Positions 39,559-53,765 of a stretch of 64,000 nucleotides of DNA are shown one piece after another. This DNA is from Sepioteuthis lessoniana (taxonomy: Eukaryota > Mollusca > Cephalopoda > Myopsida > Loliginidae): positions 55,444,081 to 55,508,080 of the forward strand of contig OY757921.1 in the NCBI GenBank assembly GCA_963585895.1, read 5' to 3'. The notes beneath the pieces are model-generated. The model saw nothing but the letters and a program-made list of their open reading frames with translations, was not told where the DNA came from and did no database searches. Within the stretch, counting starts at the first letter, position 1; every line of letters begins with the position of its first letter. Made by a program: the position numbers and the translations under genes.

Positions 39559-42500
39559 CACAATTATTCTATTGTGTTATTTTACCTTATGATAATTTCT
39601 GTTATTTTCACTTTTAGATCAAATGAACATAGTCTTATGATGCATTTCCAATGCACCGATACACTTTTTTAAAATCTTTCCTTACAAGTTGTTTTACCTA
39701 TTCTGCTATATGATTGATCGTTTGCAGTAGTAAAACTGCAAGGTTTTTGCAACTGTCAACGATTGAACATATGACAGAAAAAAAGAAGTTAAAGCTTTCT
39801 GAAGGATTTACCATAATTCACTTCTCCTATGTAGTTAAAAGTAAATTAAATGCTCCGATCAATATAAAAATCCCATTAGTAATACACCCATTCTCCGCCC
39901 GTCTATGAGTGTTCTTGTTTTGTTATTACATTAAGTAAGAAAAATGTTTTACGTCATTGTTAGTTTTAGCATGCGTAATGTTTCTGCAATTGTTACTTGT
40001 GCACATGTATCTTGTGATGAAAACAGGTATTCGTGAATATCGTACGACAGTTATATTCACTGTTAGTGCACGCATACTTTTTATGATGAACACTCTGATT
40101 TTGAATGTACATTTTTTATCAATATTTAAAATGTTCATTGCGGCTCAAACATGCTAACATTTAAAATGCAATAAGTTTACTCTTAAAATCAAAATCAAGT
40201 TCATACATATTTAAATGATAAACAATATGCAATGTTTTTTCTACACATTGTATTGTCTAAAAGCGTAAAATCCATAAATACTTGATTTTTTTAAATGAGT
40301 TTAATGTTCACATGTGTGGGTATATATTTTTATTACGAAAATATAATTTGCAATTTTACTTTACAAGATTACAAGTTTTATTGTAGGATTTTTAAAAATA
40401 TCAAGAATCACACAGCAAACATAGCTAAATGCATCCTTTTTTACAATTTTTCTATTGTGTTATTTTACCTTATGATAATTTCTGTTATTTTCACTTTTAG
40501 ATCAAATGAACATAGTCTTATGATGCATTTCCAATGCAGCGATACACTTTTTTAAAATCTTTCCTTACAAGTTGTTTTACCTATTCTACTATATGATTGA
40601 TCGTTTGCAGTAGTAAAACTGCAAGGTTTTGCAACTGTCAACGATTGAACATATGACAGAAAAAAAGAATTTAAAGCTTTCTGAAGGATTTACCATAATT
40701 CACTTCTCCTATGTAGTTAAAAGTAAATCAAATGCCCCGATCATTATAAAAATCCCATTAGTAATACACCCATTCTCCGCCCGTCTATGAGTGTTCTTGT
40801 TTTGTTATTACATTAAGTAAGAAAAATGTTTTACGTCATTGTTAGTTTTAGCATGCGTAATGTTTCTGCAATTGTTACTTGTGCACATGTATCTTGTGAT
40901 GAAAACAGGTATTCGTGAATATCATACGACAGTTATATTCACTGTTAGTGCACGCATACTTTTTATGATGAACACTCTGATTTTGAAAGTACATTTTTTA
41001 TCAATATTTAAAATGTTCATTGCGGCTCGAACATGCTAACATTTAAAATGCAATAAGTTTACTCTTAAAATCAAAATCAAGTTCATACATATTTAAATGA
41101 TAAACAATATGCAATGTTTTTTCTACACATTGTATTGTCTAAAAGCGTAAAATCCATAAATACTTGATTTTTTTAAATGAGTTTAATGTTCACATGTGAG
41201 GGTATATATTTTTATTACGAAAATATAATTTGCAATTTTACTTTACAAGATTACAAGTTTTATTGTAGGATTTTTAAAAATATCAAGAATCACACAGCAA
41301 ACATAGCTAAATGCATCCTTTTTTACAATTTTTCTATTGTGTTATTTTACCTTATGATAATTTCTGTTATTTTCACTTTTAGATCAAATGAACATAGTCT
41401 TATGATGCATTTCCAATGCAGCGATACACTTTTTTAAAATCTTTCCTTACAAGTTGTTTTACCTATTCTACTATATGATTGATCGTTTGCAGTAGTAAAA
41501 CTGCAAGGTTTTGCAACTGTCAACGATTGAACATATGACAGAAAAAAAGAATTTAAAGCTTTCTGAAGGATTTACCATAATTCACTTCTCCTATGTAGTT
41601 AAAAGTAAATCAAATGCCCCGATCATTATAAAAATCCCATTAGTAATACACCCATTCTCCGCCCGTCTATGAGTGTTCTTGTTTTGTTATTACATTAAGT
41701 AAGAAAAATGTTTTACGTCATTGTTAGTTTTAGCATGCGTAATGTTTCTGCAATTGTTACTTGTGCACATGTATCTTGTGATGAAAACAGGTATTCGTGA
41801 ATATCATACGACAGTTATATTCACTGTTAGTGCACGCATACTTTTTATGATGAACACTCTGATTTTGAAAGTACATTTTTTAACAATATTTAAAATGTTC
41901 ATTGCGGCATGAACATGCTAACATTTAAAATGCAATAAGTTTACTCTTAAAATCAAAATCAACTTCATACATATTTAAATGATAAACAATATGCCATGTT
42001 TTTTCTACACATTGTATTGTCTAAAAGCATAAAATACATAAATACTTGATTTTTTTAAATGAGTTTAATGTTCACATGTGTGGGTATATATTTTTATTAC
42101 GAAAATATAATTTGCAATTTTACTTTACCAGATTACAAGTTTTATTGTAGGATTTTTTAAAATATCAAGAATCACACAGCAAACATAGCTAAATGCATCC
42201 TTTTTTACAATTTTTCTATTGTGTTATTTTACCTTATGATAATTTCTGTTATTTTCACTTTTAGATCAAATGAACATAGTCTTATGATGCATTTCCAATG
42301 CAGCGATACACTTTTTTAAAATCTTTCCTTACAAGTTGTTTTACCTATTCTACTATATGATTGATCGTTTGCAGTAGTAAAACTGCAAGGTTTTGCAACT
42401 GTCAACGATTGAACATATGACAGAAAAAAAGAATTTAAAGCTTTCTGAAGGATTTACCATAATTCACTTCTCCTATGTAGTTAAAAGTAAATTAAATGCA

Positions 42501-45435
42501 CCGATCATCCCATTAGTAATACACCCATTCTCCGCCCGTCTATGAGTGTTCTTGTTTTGTTATTACATTAAGTAAGAAAAATGTTTTACGTCATTGTTAG
42601 TTTTAGCATGCGTAATGTTTCTGCAATTGTTACTTGTGCACATGTATCTTGTGATGAAAACAGGTATTCGTGAATATCATACGACAGTTATATTCACTGT
42701 TAGTGCACGCATACTTTTTATGATGAACACTCTGATTTTGAAAGTACATTTTTTAACAATATTTAACATCTTCATTGCGGCATGAACATGCTAACATTTA
42801 AAATGCAATAAGTTTACTCTTAAAATCAAAATCAACTTCATACATATTTAAATGATAAACAATATGCCATGTTTTTTCTACACATTGTATTGTCTAAAAG
42901 CATAAAATACATAAATACTTGATTTTTTTAAATGAGTTTAATGTTCACATGTGTGGGTATATATTTTTATTACGAAAATATAATTTGCAATTTTACTTTA
43001 CCAGATTACAAGTTTTATTGTAGGATTTTTTAAAATATCAAGAATCACACAGCAAACATAGCTAAATGCATCCTTTTTTACAATTTTTCTATTGTGTTAT
43101 TTTACCTTATGATAATTTCTGTTATTTTCACTTTTAGATCAAATGAACATAGTCTTATGATGCATTTCCAATGCAGCGATACACTTTTTTAAAATCTTTC
43201 ATTACAAGTTGTTTTACCTATTCTACTATATGATTGATCGTTTGCAGTAGTAAAACTGCAAGGTTTTGCAACTGTCAACGATTGAACATATGACAGAAAA
43301 AAAGAAGTTAAAGCTTTCTGAAGGATTTACCATAATTCACTTCTCCTATGTAGTTAAAAGTAAATCAAATGCCCCGATCATTATAAAAATCCCATTAGTA
43401 ATACACCCATTCTCCGCCCGTCTATGAGTGTTCTTGTTTTGTTATTACATTAAGTAAGAAAAATGTTTTACGTCATTGTTAGTTTTAGCATGCATAATGT
43501 TTCTTCAATTGTTACTTGTGCACATGTATCTTGTGATGAAAACAGGTATTCGTGAATATCGTACGACAGTTATATTCACTGTTAGTGCACGCATACTTTT
43601 TATGATGAACACTTTGATTTTGAAAGTACATTTTTTAACAATATTTAACATGTTCATTGCGGCATGAACATGCTAACATTTAAAATGCAATAAGTTTACT
43701 CTTAAAATCAAAATCAACTTCATACATATTTAAATGATAAACAATATGCCATGTTTTTTCTACACATTGTATTGTCTAAAAGCATAAAATCCATAAATAC
43801 TTGATTTTTTTAAATGAGTTTAATGTTCACATGTGTGGGTATATATTTTTATTACAAAAATATAATTTGCAATTTTACTTTACAAGATTACAAGTTTTAT
43901 TGTAGGATTTTTCAAAATATCAAGAATCACACAGCAAACATAGCTAAATGCATCCTTTTTTACAATTTTTCTATTGTGTTATTTCACCTTATGATAATTT
44001 CTGTTATTTTCACTTTTATATCAAATGAACATAGTCTTATGATGCATTTCCAATGCAGCGATACACTTTTTTAAAATCTTTCCTTGCAAGTTGTTTTACC
44101 TATTCTGCTATATGATTGATCGTTTGCAGTAGTAAAACTGCAAGGTTTTGCAACTGTCAACGATTGAACATATGACAGAAAAAAAGAAGTTAAAGCTTTC
44201 TGAAGGATTTACCATAATTCACTTCTCCTATGTAGTTAAAAGTAAATTAAATGCACCGATCATCCCATTAGTAATACACCCATTCTCCGCCCGTCTATGA
44301 GTGTTCTTGTTTTGTTATTACATTAAGTAAGAAAAATGTTTTACGTCATTGTTAGTTTTAGCATGCGTAATGTTTCTGCAATTGTTACTTGTGCACATGT
44401 ATCTTGTGATGAAAACAGGTATTCGTGAATATCATACGACAGTTATATTCACTGTTAGTGCACGCATACTTTTTATGATGAACACTCTGATTTTGAAAGT
44501 ACATTTTTTAACAATATTTAAAATGTACATTGCGGCATGAACATGCTAACATTTAAAATGCAATAAGTTTACTCTTAAAATCAAAATCAACTTCATACAT
44601 ATTTAAATGATAAACAATATGCCATGTTTTTTCTACACATTGTATTGTCTAAAAGCATAAAATACATAAATACTTGATTTTTTTAAATGAGTTTAATGTT
44701 CACATGTGTGGGTATATATTTTTATTACGAAAATATAATTTGCAATTTTACTTTACCAGATTACAAGTTTTATTGTAGGATTTTTTAAAATATCAAGAAT
44801 CACACAGCAAACATAGCTAAATGCATCCTTTTTTACAATTTTTCTATTGTGTTATTTTACCTTATGATAATTTCTGTTATTTTCACTTTTAGATCAAATG
44901 AACATAGTCTTATGATGCATTTCCAATGCAGCGATACACTTTTTTAAAATCTTTCCTTACAAGTTGTTTTACCTATTCTACTATATGATTGATCGTTTGC
45001 AGTAGTAAAACTGCAAGGTTTTGCAACTGTCAACGATTGAACATATGACAGAAAAAAAGAATTTAAAGCTTTCTGAAGGATTTACCATAATTCACTTCTC
45101 CTATGTAGTTAAAAGTAAATCAAATGCCCCGATCATTATAAAAATCCCATTAGTAATACACCCATTCTCCGCCCGTCTATGAGTGTTCTTGTTTTGTTAT
45201 TACATTAAGTAAGAAAAATGTTTTACGTCATTGTTAGTTTTAGCATGCATAATGTTTCTTCAATTGTTACTTGTGCACATGTATCTTGTGATGAAAACAG
45301 GTATTCGTGAATATCGTACGACAGTTATATTCACTGTTAGTGCACGCATACTTTTTATGATGAACACTCTGATTTTGAAAGTACATTTTTTATCAATATT
45401 TAAAATGTTCATTGCGGCTCGAACATGCTAACATT
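33975..45435 (+). repeat. Monomer subfamily with gcggctcgaac (hairpin-breaking) variant
   Basis: Six monomers, near 33985, 34867, 39258, 40142, 41024 and 45415, read gcggctcgaac or gcggctcaaac where the others read gcggcatgaac. They also share ttatcaatattt and agcgtaaaatcc, so they form a subfamily. All lie within the two 7-mer blocks, three per copy. The change shortens the perfect stem of the conserved ATGTTCAT hairpin from 8 to 6 bp and removes the TGA stop of the short ORF. The reading cgaac against caaac is itself a CpG transition. Confidence 0.85.
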
Positions 45436-45715
45436 TAAAATGCAATAAGTTTACTCTTAAAATCAAAATCAAGTTCATACATATTTAAATGATAAACAAT
45501 ATGCAATGTTTTTTCTACACATTGTATTGTCTAAAAGCGTAAAATCCATAAATACTTGATTTTTTTAAATGAGTTTAATGTTCACATGTGAGGGTATATA
45601 TTTTTATTACGAAAATATAATTTGCAATTTTACTTTACAAGATTACAAGTTTTATTGTAGGATTTTTAAAAATATCAAGAATCACACAGCAAACATAGCT
45701 AAATGCATCCTTTTT
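39512..45715 (+). repeat. Seven-monomer higher-order block, copy B
   Basis: This is the second, direct and tandem copy of 33355-39558. The sequence diverges at 45716 and the next register (46113) is off by one base, so there is no third complete copy. One difference found over about 6.2 kb marks it as the youngest or best-homogenised block in the window; an assembly duplication would look the same. Confidence 0.95.
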
Positions 45716-46900
45716 TACAATTTTTCTATTGTGTTATTTTACCTTATGATAATTTCTGTTATTTTCACTTTTAGATCAAATGAACATAGTCTTATGATGC
45801 ATTTCCAATGCAGCGATACACTTTTTTAAAATCTTTCCTTACAAGTTGTTTTACCTATTCTACTATATGATTGATCGTTTGCAGTAGTAAAACTGCAAGG
45901 TTTTGCAACTGTCAACGATTGAACATATGACAGAAAAAAAGAATTTAAAGCTTTCTGAAGGATTTACCATAATTCACTTCTCCTATGTAGTTAAAAGTAA
46001 ATCAAATGCCCCGATCATTATAAAAATCCCATTAGTAATACACCCATTCTCCGCCCGTCTATGAGTGTTCTTGTTTTGTTATTACATTAAGTAAGAAAAA
46101 TGTTTTACGTCATTGTTAGTTTTAGCATGCGTAATGTTTCTGCAATTGTTACTTGTGCACATGTATCTTGTGATGAAAACAGGTATTCGTGAATATCATA
46201 CGACAGTTATATTCACTGTTAGTGCACGCATACTTTTTATGATGAACACTCTGATTTTGAAAGTACATTTTTTAACAATATTTAAAATGTTCATTGCGGC
46301 ATGAACATGCTAACATTTAAAATGCAATAAGTTTACTCTTAAAATCAAAATCAACTTCATACATATTTAAATGATAAACAATATGCCATGTTTTTTCTAC
46401 ACATTGTATTGTCTAAAAGCATAAAATACATAAATACTTGATTTTTTTAAATGAGTTTAATGTTCACATGTGTGGGTATATATTTTTATTACGAAAATAT
46501 AATTTGCAATTTTACTTTACCAGATTACAAGTTTTATTGTAGGATTTTTTAAAATATCAAGAATCACACAGCAAACATAGCTAAATGCATCCTTTTTTAC
46601 AATTTTTCTATTGTGTTATTTTACCTTATGATAATTTCTGTTATTTTCACTTTTAGATCAAATGAACATAGTCTTATGATGCATTTCCAATGCAGCGATA
46701 CACTTTTTTAAAATCTTTCCTTACAAGTTGTTTTACCTATTCTACTATATGATTGATCGTTTGCAGTAGTAAAACTGCAAGGTTTTGCAACTGTCAACGA
46801 TTGAACATATGACAGAAAAAAAGAATTTAAAGCTTTCTGAAGGATTTACCATAATTCACTTCTCCTATGTAGTTAAAAGTAAATTAAATGCACCGATCAT

Positions 46901-48878
46901 CCCATTAGTAATACACCCATTCTCCGCCCGTCTATGAGTGTTCTTGTTTTGTTATTACATTAAGTAAGAAAAATGTTTTACGTCATTGTTAGTTTTAGCA
47001 TGCATAATGTTTCTTCAATTGTTACTTGTGCACATGTATCTTGTGATGAAAACAGGTATTCGTGAATATCGTACGACAGTTATATTCACTGTTAGTGCAC
47101 GCATACTTTTTATGATGAACACTTTGATTTTGAAAGTACATTTTTTAACAATATTTAACATGTTCATTGCGGCATGAACATGCTAACATTTAAAATGCAA
47201 TAAGTTTACTCTTAAAATCAAAATCAACTTCATACATATTTAAATGATAAACAATATGCCATGTTTTTTCTACACATTGTATTGTCTAAAAGCATAAAAT
47301 CCATAAATACTTGATTTTTTTAAATGAGTTTAATGTTCACATGTGTGGGTATATATTTTTATTACAAAAATATAATTTGCAATTTTACTTTACAAGATTA
47401 CAAGTTTTATTGTAGGATTTTTCAAAATATCAAGAATCACACAGCAAACATAGCTAAATGCATCCTTTTTTACAATTTTTCTATTGTGTTATTTCACCTT
47501 ATGATAATTTCTGTTATTTTCACTTTTAGATCAAATGAACATAGTCTTATGATGCATTTCCAATGCAGCGATACACTTTTTTAAAATCTTTCCTTGCAAG
47601 TTGTTTTACCTATTCTGCTATATGATTGATCGTTTGCAGTAGTAAAACTGCAAGGTTTTGCAACTGTCAACGATTGAACATATGACAGAAAAAAAGAAGT
47701 TAAAGCTTTCTGAAGGATTTACCATAATTCACTTCTCCTATGTAGTTAAAAGTAAATTAAATGCACCGATCATCCCATTAGTAATACACCCATTCTCCGC
47801 CCGTCTATGAGTGTTCTTGTTTTGTTATTACATTAAGTAAGAAAAATGTTTTACGTCATTGTTAGTTTTAGCATGCGTAATGTTTCTGCAATTGTTACTT
47901 GTGCACATGTATCTTGTGATGAAAACAGGTATTCGTGAATATCATACGACAGTTATATTCACTGTTAGTGCACGCATACTTTTTATGATGAACACTCTGA
48001 TTTTGAAAGTACATTTTTTAACAATATTTAAAATGTACATTGCGGCATGAACATGCTAACATTTAAAATGCAATAAGTTTACTCTTAAAATCAAAATCAA
48101 CTTCATACATATTTAAATGATAAACAATATGCCATGTTTTTTCTACACATTGTATTGTCTAAAAGCATAAAATACATAAATACTTGATTTTTTTAAATGA
48201 GTTTAATGTTCACATGTGTGGGTATATATTTTTATTACGAAAATATAATTTGCAATTTTACTTTACCAGATTACAAGTTTTATTGTAGGATTTTTTAAAA
48301 TATCAAGAATCACACAGCAAACATAGCTAAATGCATCCTTTTTTACAATTTTTCTATTGTGTTATTTTACCTTATGATAATTTCTGTTATTTTCACTTTT
48401 AGATCAAATGAACATAGTCTTATGATGCATTTCCAATGCAGCGATACACTTTTTTAAAATCTTTCCTTACAAGTTGTTTTACCTATTCTACTATATGATT
48501 GATCGTTTGCAGTAGTAAAACTGCAAGGTTTTGCAACTGTCAACGATTGAACATATGACAGAAAAAAAGAATTTAAAGCTTTCTGAAGGATTTACCATAA
48601 TTCACTTCTCCTATGTAGTTAAAAGTAAATCAAATGCCCCGATCATTATAAAAATCCCATTAGTAATACACCCATTCTCCGCCCGTCTATGAGTGTTCTT
48701 GTTTTGTTATTACATTAAGTAAGAAAAATGTTTTACGTCATTGTTAGTTTTAGCATGCATAATGTTTCTTCAATTGTTACTTGTGCACATGTATCTTGTG
48801 ATGAAAACAGGTATTCGTGAATATCGTACGACAGTTATATTCACTGTTAGTGCACGCATACTTTTTATGATGAACACT
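46901..48878 (+). repeat. Further ~2-kb copy of part of the seven-monomer block (offset 3510 bp)
   Basis: This stretch matches 43391-45368 at +3510 bp: registers 43476, 44349 and 45231 map to 46986, 47859 and 48741. Shared rare variants are ttcaaaatatc, tccttgcaag and aaatgtacatt. One difference seen inside is t at 44019 (cttttatatc) against g at 47529. The left limit coincides with the 9-bp deletion, present at 46900 but not at 43390; the right limit is c/t at 45369/48879. Together with the copy at 37.3-39.1 kb, this makes three copies of these two monomers. Confidence 0.9.
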
Positions 48879-51800
48879 TTGATTTTGAAAGTACATTTTT
48901 TAACAATATTTAACATGTTCATTGCGGCATGAACATGCTAACATTTAAAATGCAATAAGTTTACTCTTAAAATCAAAATCAACTTCATACATATTTAAAT
49001 GATAAACAATATGCCATGTTTTTTCTACACATTGTATTGTCTAAAAGCATAAAATCCATAAATACTTGATTTTTTTAAATGAGTTTAATGTTCACATGTG
49101 TGGGTATATATTTTTATTACAAAAATATAATTTGCAATTTTACTTTACAAGATTACAAGTTTTATTGTAGGATTTTTTAAAATATCAAGAATCACACAGC
49201 AAACATAGCTAAATGCATCCTTTTTTACAATTTTTCTATTGTGTTATTTCACCTTATGATAATTTCTGTTATTTTCACTTTTAGATCAAATGAACATAGT
49301 CTTATGATGCATTTCCAATGCAGCGATACACTTTTTTAAAATCTTTCCTTGCAAGTTGTTTTACCTATTCTGCTATATGATTGATCGTTTGCAGTAGTAA
49401 AACTGCAAGGTTTTGCAACTGTCAACGATTGAACATATGACAGAAAAAAAGAAGTTAAAGCTTTCTGAAGGATTTACCATAATTCACTTCTCCTATGTAG
49501 TTAAAAGTAAATTAAATGCAAGATCATCCCATTAGTAATACACCCATTCTCCGCCCGTCTATGAGTGTTCTTGTTTTGTTATTACATTAAGTAAGAAAAA
49601 TGTTTTACGTCATTGTTAGTTTTAGCATGCGTAATGTTTCTGCAATTGTTACTTGTGCACATGTATCTTGTGATGAAAACAGGTATTCGTGAATATCATA
49701 CGACAGTTATATTCACTGTTAGTGCACGCATACTTTTTATGATGAACACTCTGATTTTGAAAGTACATTTTTTAACAATATTTAAAATGTTCATTGCGGC
49801 ATGAACATGCTAACATTTAAAATGCAATAAGTTTACTCTTAAAATCAAAATCAACTTCATACATATTTAAATGATAAACAATATGCCATGTTTTTTCTAC
49901 ACATTGTATTGTCTAAAAGCATAAAATCCATAAATACTTGATTTTGTTAAATGAGTTTAATGTTCACATGTGTGGGTATATATTTTTATTACGAAAATAT
50001 AATTTGCAATTTTACTTTACCAGATTACAAGTTTTATTGTAGGATTTTTTAAAATATCAAGAATCACACAGCAAACATAGCTAAATGCATCCTTTTTTAC
50101 AATTTTTCTATTGTGTTATTTTACCTTATGATAATTTCTGTTATTTTCACTTTTAGATCAAATGAACATAGTCTTATGATGCATTTCCAATGCAGCGATA
50201 CACTTTTTTAAAATCTTTCCTTACAAGTTGTTTTACCTATTCTGCTATATGATTGATCGTTTGCAGTAGTAAAACTGCAAGGTTTTGCAACTGTCAACGA
50301 TTGAACATATGACAGAAAAAAAGAATTTAAAGCTTTCTGAAGGATTTACCATAATTCACTTCTCCTATGTAGTTAAAAGTAAATTAAATGCACCGATCAT
50401 CCCATTAGTAATACACCCATTCTCCGCCCGTCTATGAGTGTTCTTGTTTTGTTATTACATTAAGTAAGAAAAATGTTTTACGTCATTGTTAGTTTTAGCA
50501 TGCGTAATGTTTCTGCAATTGTTACTTGTGCACATGTATCTTGTGATGAAAACAGGTATTCGTGAATATCATACGACAGTTATATTCACTGTTAGTGCAC
50601 GCATACTTTTTATGATGAACACTCTGATTTTGAAAGTACATTTTTTAACAATATTTAAAATGTTCATTGCGGCATGAACATGCTAACATTTAAAATGCAA
50701 TAAGTTTACTCTTAAAATCAAAATCAACTTCATACATATTTAAATGATAAACAATATGCCATGTTTTTTCTACACATTGTATTGTCTAAAAGCATAAAAT
50801 CCATAAATACTTGATTTTTTTAAATGAGTTTAATGTTCACATGTGTGGGTATATATTTTTATTACGAAAATATAATTTGCAATTTTACTTTACCAGATTA
50901 CAAGTTTTATTGTAGGATTTTTTAAAATATCAAGAATCACACAGCAAACATAGCTAAATGCATCCTTTTTTACAATTTTTCTATTGTGTTATTTTACCTT
51001 ATGATAATTTCTGTTATTTTCACTTTTAGATCAAATGAACATAGTCTTATGATGCATTTCCAATGCAGCAATACACTTTTTTAAAATCTTTCCTTACAAG
51101 TTGTTTTACCTATTCTAATATATGATTGATCGTTTGCTGTAGTAAAACTGCAAGGTTTTGCAACTGTCAACGATTGAACATATGACAGAAAAAAAGAAGT
51201 TAAAGCTTTCTGAAGGATTTACCATAATTCACTTCTCCTATGTAGTTAAAAGTAAATTAAATGCACCGATCATCCCATTAGTAATACACCCATTCTCCGC
51301 CCGTCTATGAGTGTTCTTGTTTTGTTATTACATTAAGTAAGAAAAATGTTTTACGTCATTGTTAGTTTTAGCATGCGTAATGTTTCTGCAATTGTTACTT
51401 GTGCACATGTATCTTGTGATGAAAACAGGTATTCGTGAATATCATACGACAGTTATATTCACTGTTAGTGCACGCATACTTTTTATGATGAACACTCTGA
51501 TTTTGAAAGTACATTTTTTAACAATATTTAAAATGTTCATTGCGGCATGAACATGCTAACATTTAAAATGCAATAAGTTTACTCTTAAAATCAAAATCAA
51601 CTTCATACATATTTAAATGATAAACAATATGCCATGTTTTTTCTACACATTGTATTGTCTAAAAGCATAAAATACATAAATACTTGATTTTTTTAAATGA
51701 GTTTAATGTTCACATGTGTGGGTATATATTTTTATTACGAAAATATAATTTGCAATTTTACTTTACCAGATTACAAGTTTTATTGTAGGATTTTTTAAAA

Positions 51801-52010
51801 TATAAGAATCACACAGCAAACATAGCTAAATGCATCCTTTTTTACAATTTTTCTATTGTGTTATTTTACCTTATGATAATTTCTGTTATTTTCACTTTTA
51901 GATCAAATGAACATAGTCTTATGATGCATTTCCAATGCAGCGATACACTTTTTTAAAATCTTTCCTTACAAGTTGTTTTACCTATTCTACTATATGATTG
52001 ATCGTTTGCA

Positions 52011-53421
52011 GTAGTAAAACTGCAAGGTTTTGCAACTGTCAACGATTGAACATATGACAGAAAAAAAGAAGTTAAAGCTTTCTGAAGGATTTACCATAAT
52101 TCACTTCTCCTATGTAGTTAAAAGTAAATCAAATGCCCCGATCATTATAAAAATCCCATTAGTAATACACCCATTCTCCGCCCGTCTATGAGTGTTCTTG
52201 TTTTGTTATTACATTAAGTAAGAAAAATGTTTTACGTCATTGTTAGTTTTAGCATGCATAATGTTTCTTCAATTGTTACTTGTGCACATGTATCTTGTGA
52301 TGAAAACAGGTATTCGTGAATATCGTACGACAGTTATATTCACTGTTAGTGCACGCATACTTTTTATGATGAACACTTTGATTTTGAAAGTACATTTTTT
52401 AACAATATTTAACATGTTCATTGCGGCATGAACATGCTAACATTTAAAATGCAATAAGTTTACTCTTAAAATCAAAATCAAGTTCATACATATTTAAATG
52501 ATAAACAATATGCCATGTTTTTTCTACACATTGTATTGTCTAAAAGCATAAAATCCATAAATACTTGATTTTTTTAAATGAGTTTAATGTTCACATGTGT
52601 GGGTATATATTTTTATTACAAAAATATAATTTGCAATTTTACTTTCCAAGATTACAAGTTTTATTGTAGGATTTTTTAAAATATCAAGAATCACACAGCA
52701 AACATAGCTAAATGCATCCTTTTTTACAATTTTTCTATTGTGTTATTTCACCTTATGATAATTTCTGTTATTTTCACTTTTAGATCAAATGAACATAGTC
52801 TTATGATGCATTTCCAATGCAGCGATACACTTTTTTAAAATCTTTCCTTACAAGTTGTTTTACCTATTCTGCTATATGATTGATCGTTTGCAGTAGTAAA
52901 ACTGCAAGGTTTTGCAACTGTCAACGATTGAACATATGACAGAAAAAAAGAAGTTAAAGCTTTCTGAAGGATTTACCATAATTCACTTCTCCTATGTAGT
53001 TAAAAGTAAATTAAATGCACCGATCATCCCATTAGTAATACACCCATTCTCCGCCCGTCTATGAGTGTTCTTGTTTTGTTATTACATTAAGTAAGAAAAA
53101 TGTTTTACGTCATTGTTAGTTTTAGCATGCGTAATGTTTCTGCAATTGTTACTTGTGCACATGTATCTTGTGATGAAAACAGGTATTCGTGAATATCATA
53201 CGACAGTTATATTCACTGTTAGTGCACGCATACTTTTTATGATGAACACTCTGATTTTGAAAGTACATTTTTTAACAATATTTAAAATGTTCATTGCGGC
53301 ATGAACATGCTAACATTTAAAATGCAATAAGTTTACTCTTAAAATCAAAATCAACTTCATACATATTTAAATGATAAACAATATGCCATGTTTTTTCTAC
53401 ACATTGTATTGTCTAAAAGCA
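52011..53421 (+). repeat. 1.4-kb block of the 1755-bp dimer repeat, copy A
   Basis: This block matches 53766-55176 at +1755 bp, one 882 plus one 873 monomer. Both copies contain the gcataatg/tttcttc monomer followed by the 9-bp deletion (53027/54782). Differences seen are c/a at 52646/54401 and a/t at 52477/54232. Edges are a/t at 52010/53765 and t/a at 53422/55177. Separately, 53113-53765 shares the rare trio cagcaatac, tctaatatatg and ttgctgtag with 50486-51138 at +2627 bp, so this neighbourhood is a patchwork of 2- and 3-monomer copies. Confidence 0.85.
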
Positions 53422-53765
53422 TAAAATCCATAAATACTTGATTTTTTTAAATGAGTTTAATGTTCACATGTGTGGGTATATATTTTTATTACGAAAATAT
53501 AATTTGCAATTTTACTTTACCAGATTACAAGTTTTATTGTAGGATTTTTTAAAATATCAAGAATCACACAGCAAACATAGCTAAATGCATCCTTTTTTAC
53601 AATTTTTCTATTGTGTTATTTTACCTTATGATAATTTCTGTTATTTTCACTTTTAGATCAAATGAACATAGTCTTATGATGCATTTCCAATGCAGCAATA
53701 CACTTTTTTAAAATCTTTCCTTACAAGTTGTTTTACCTATTCTAATATATGATTGATCGTTTGCT

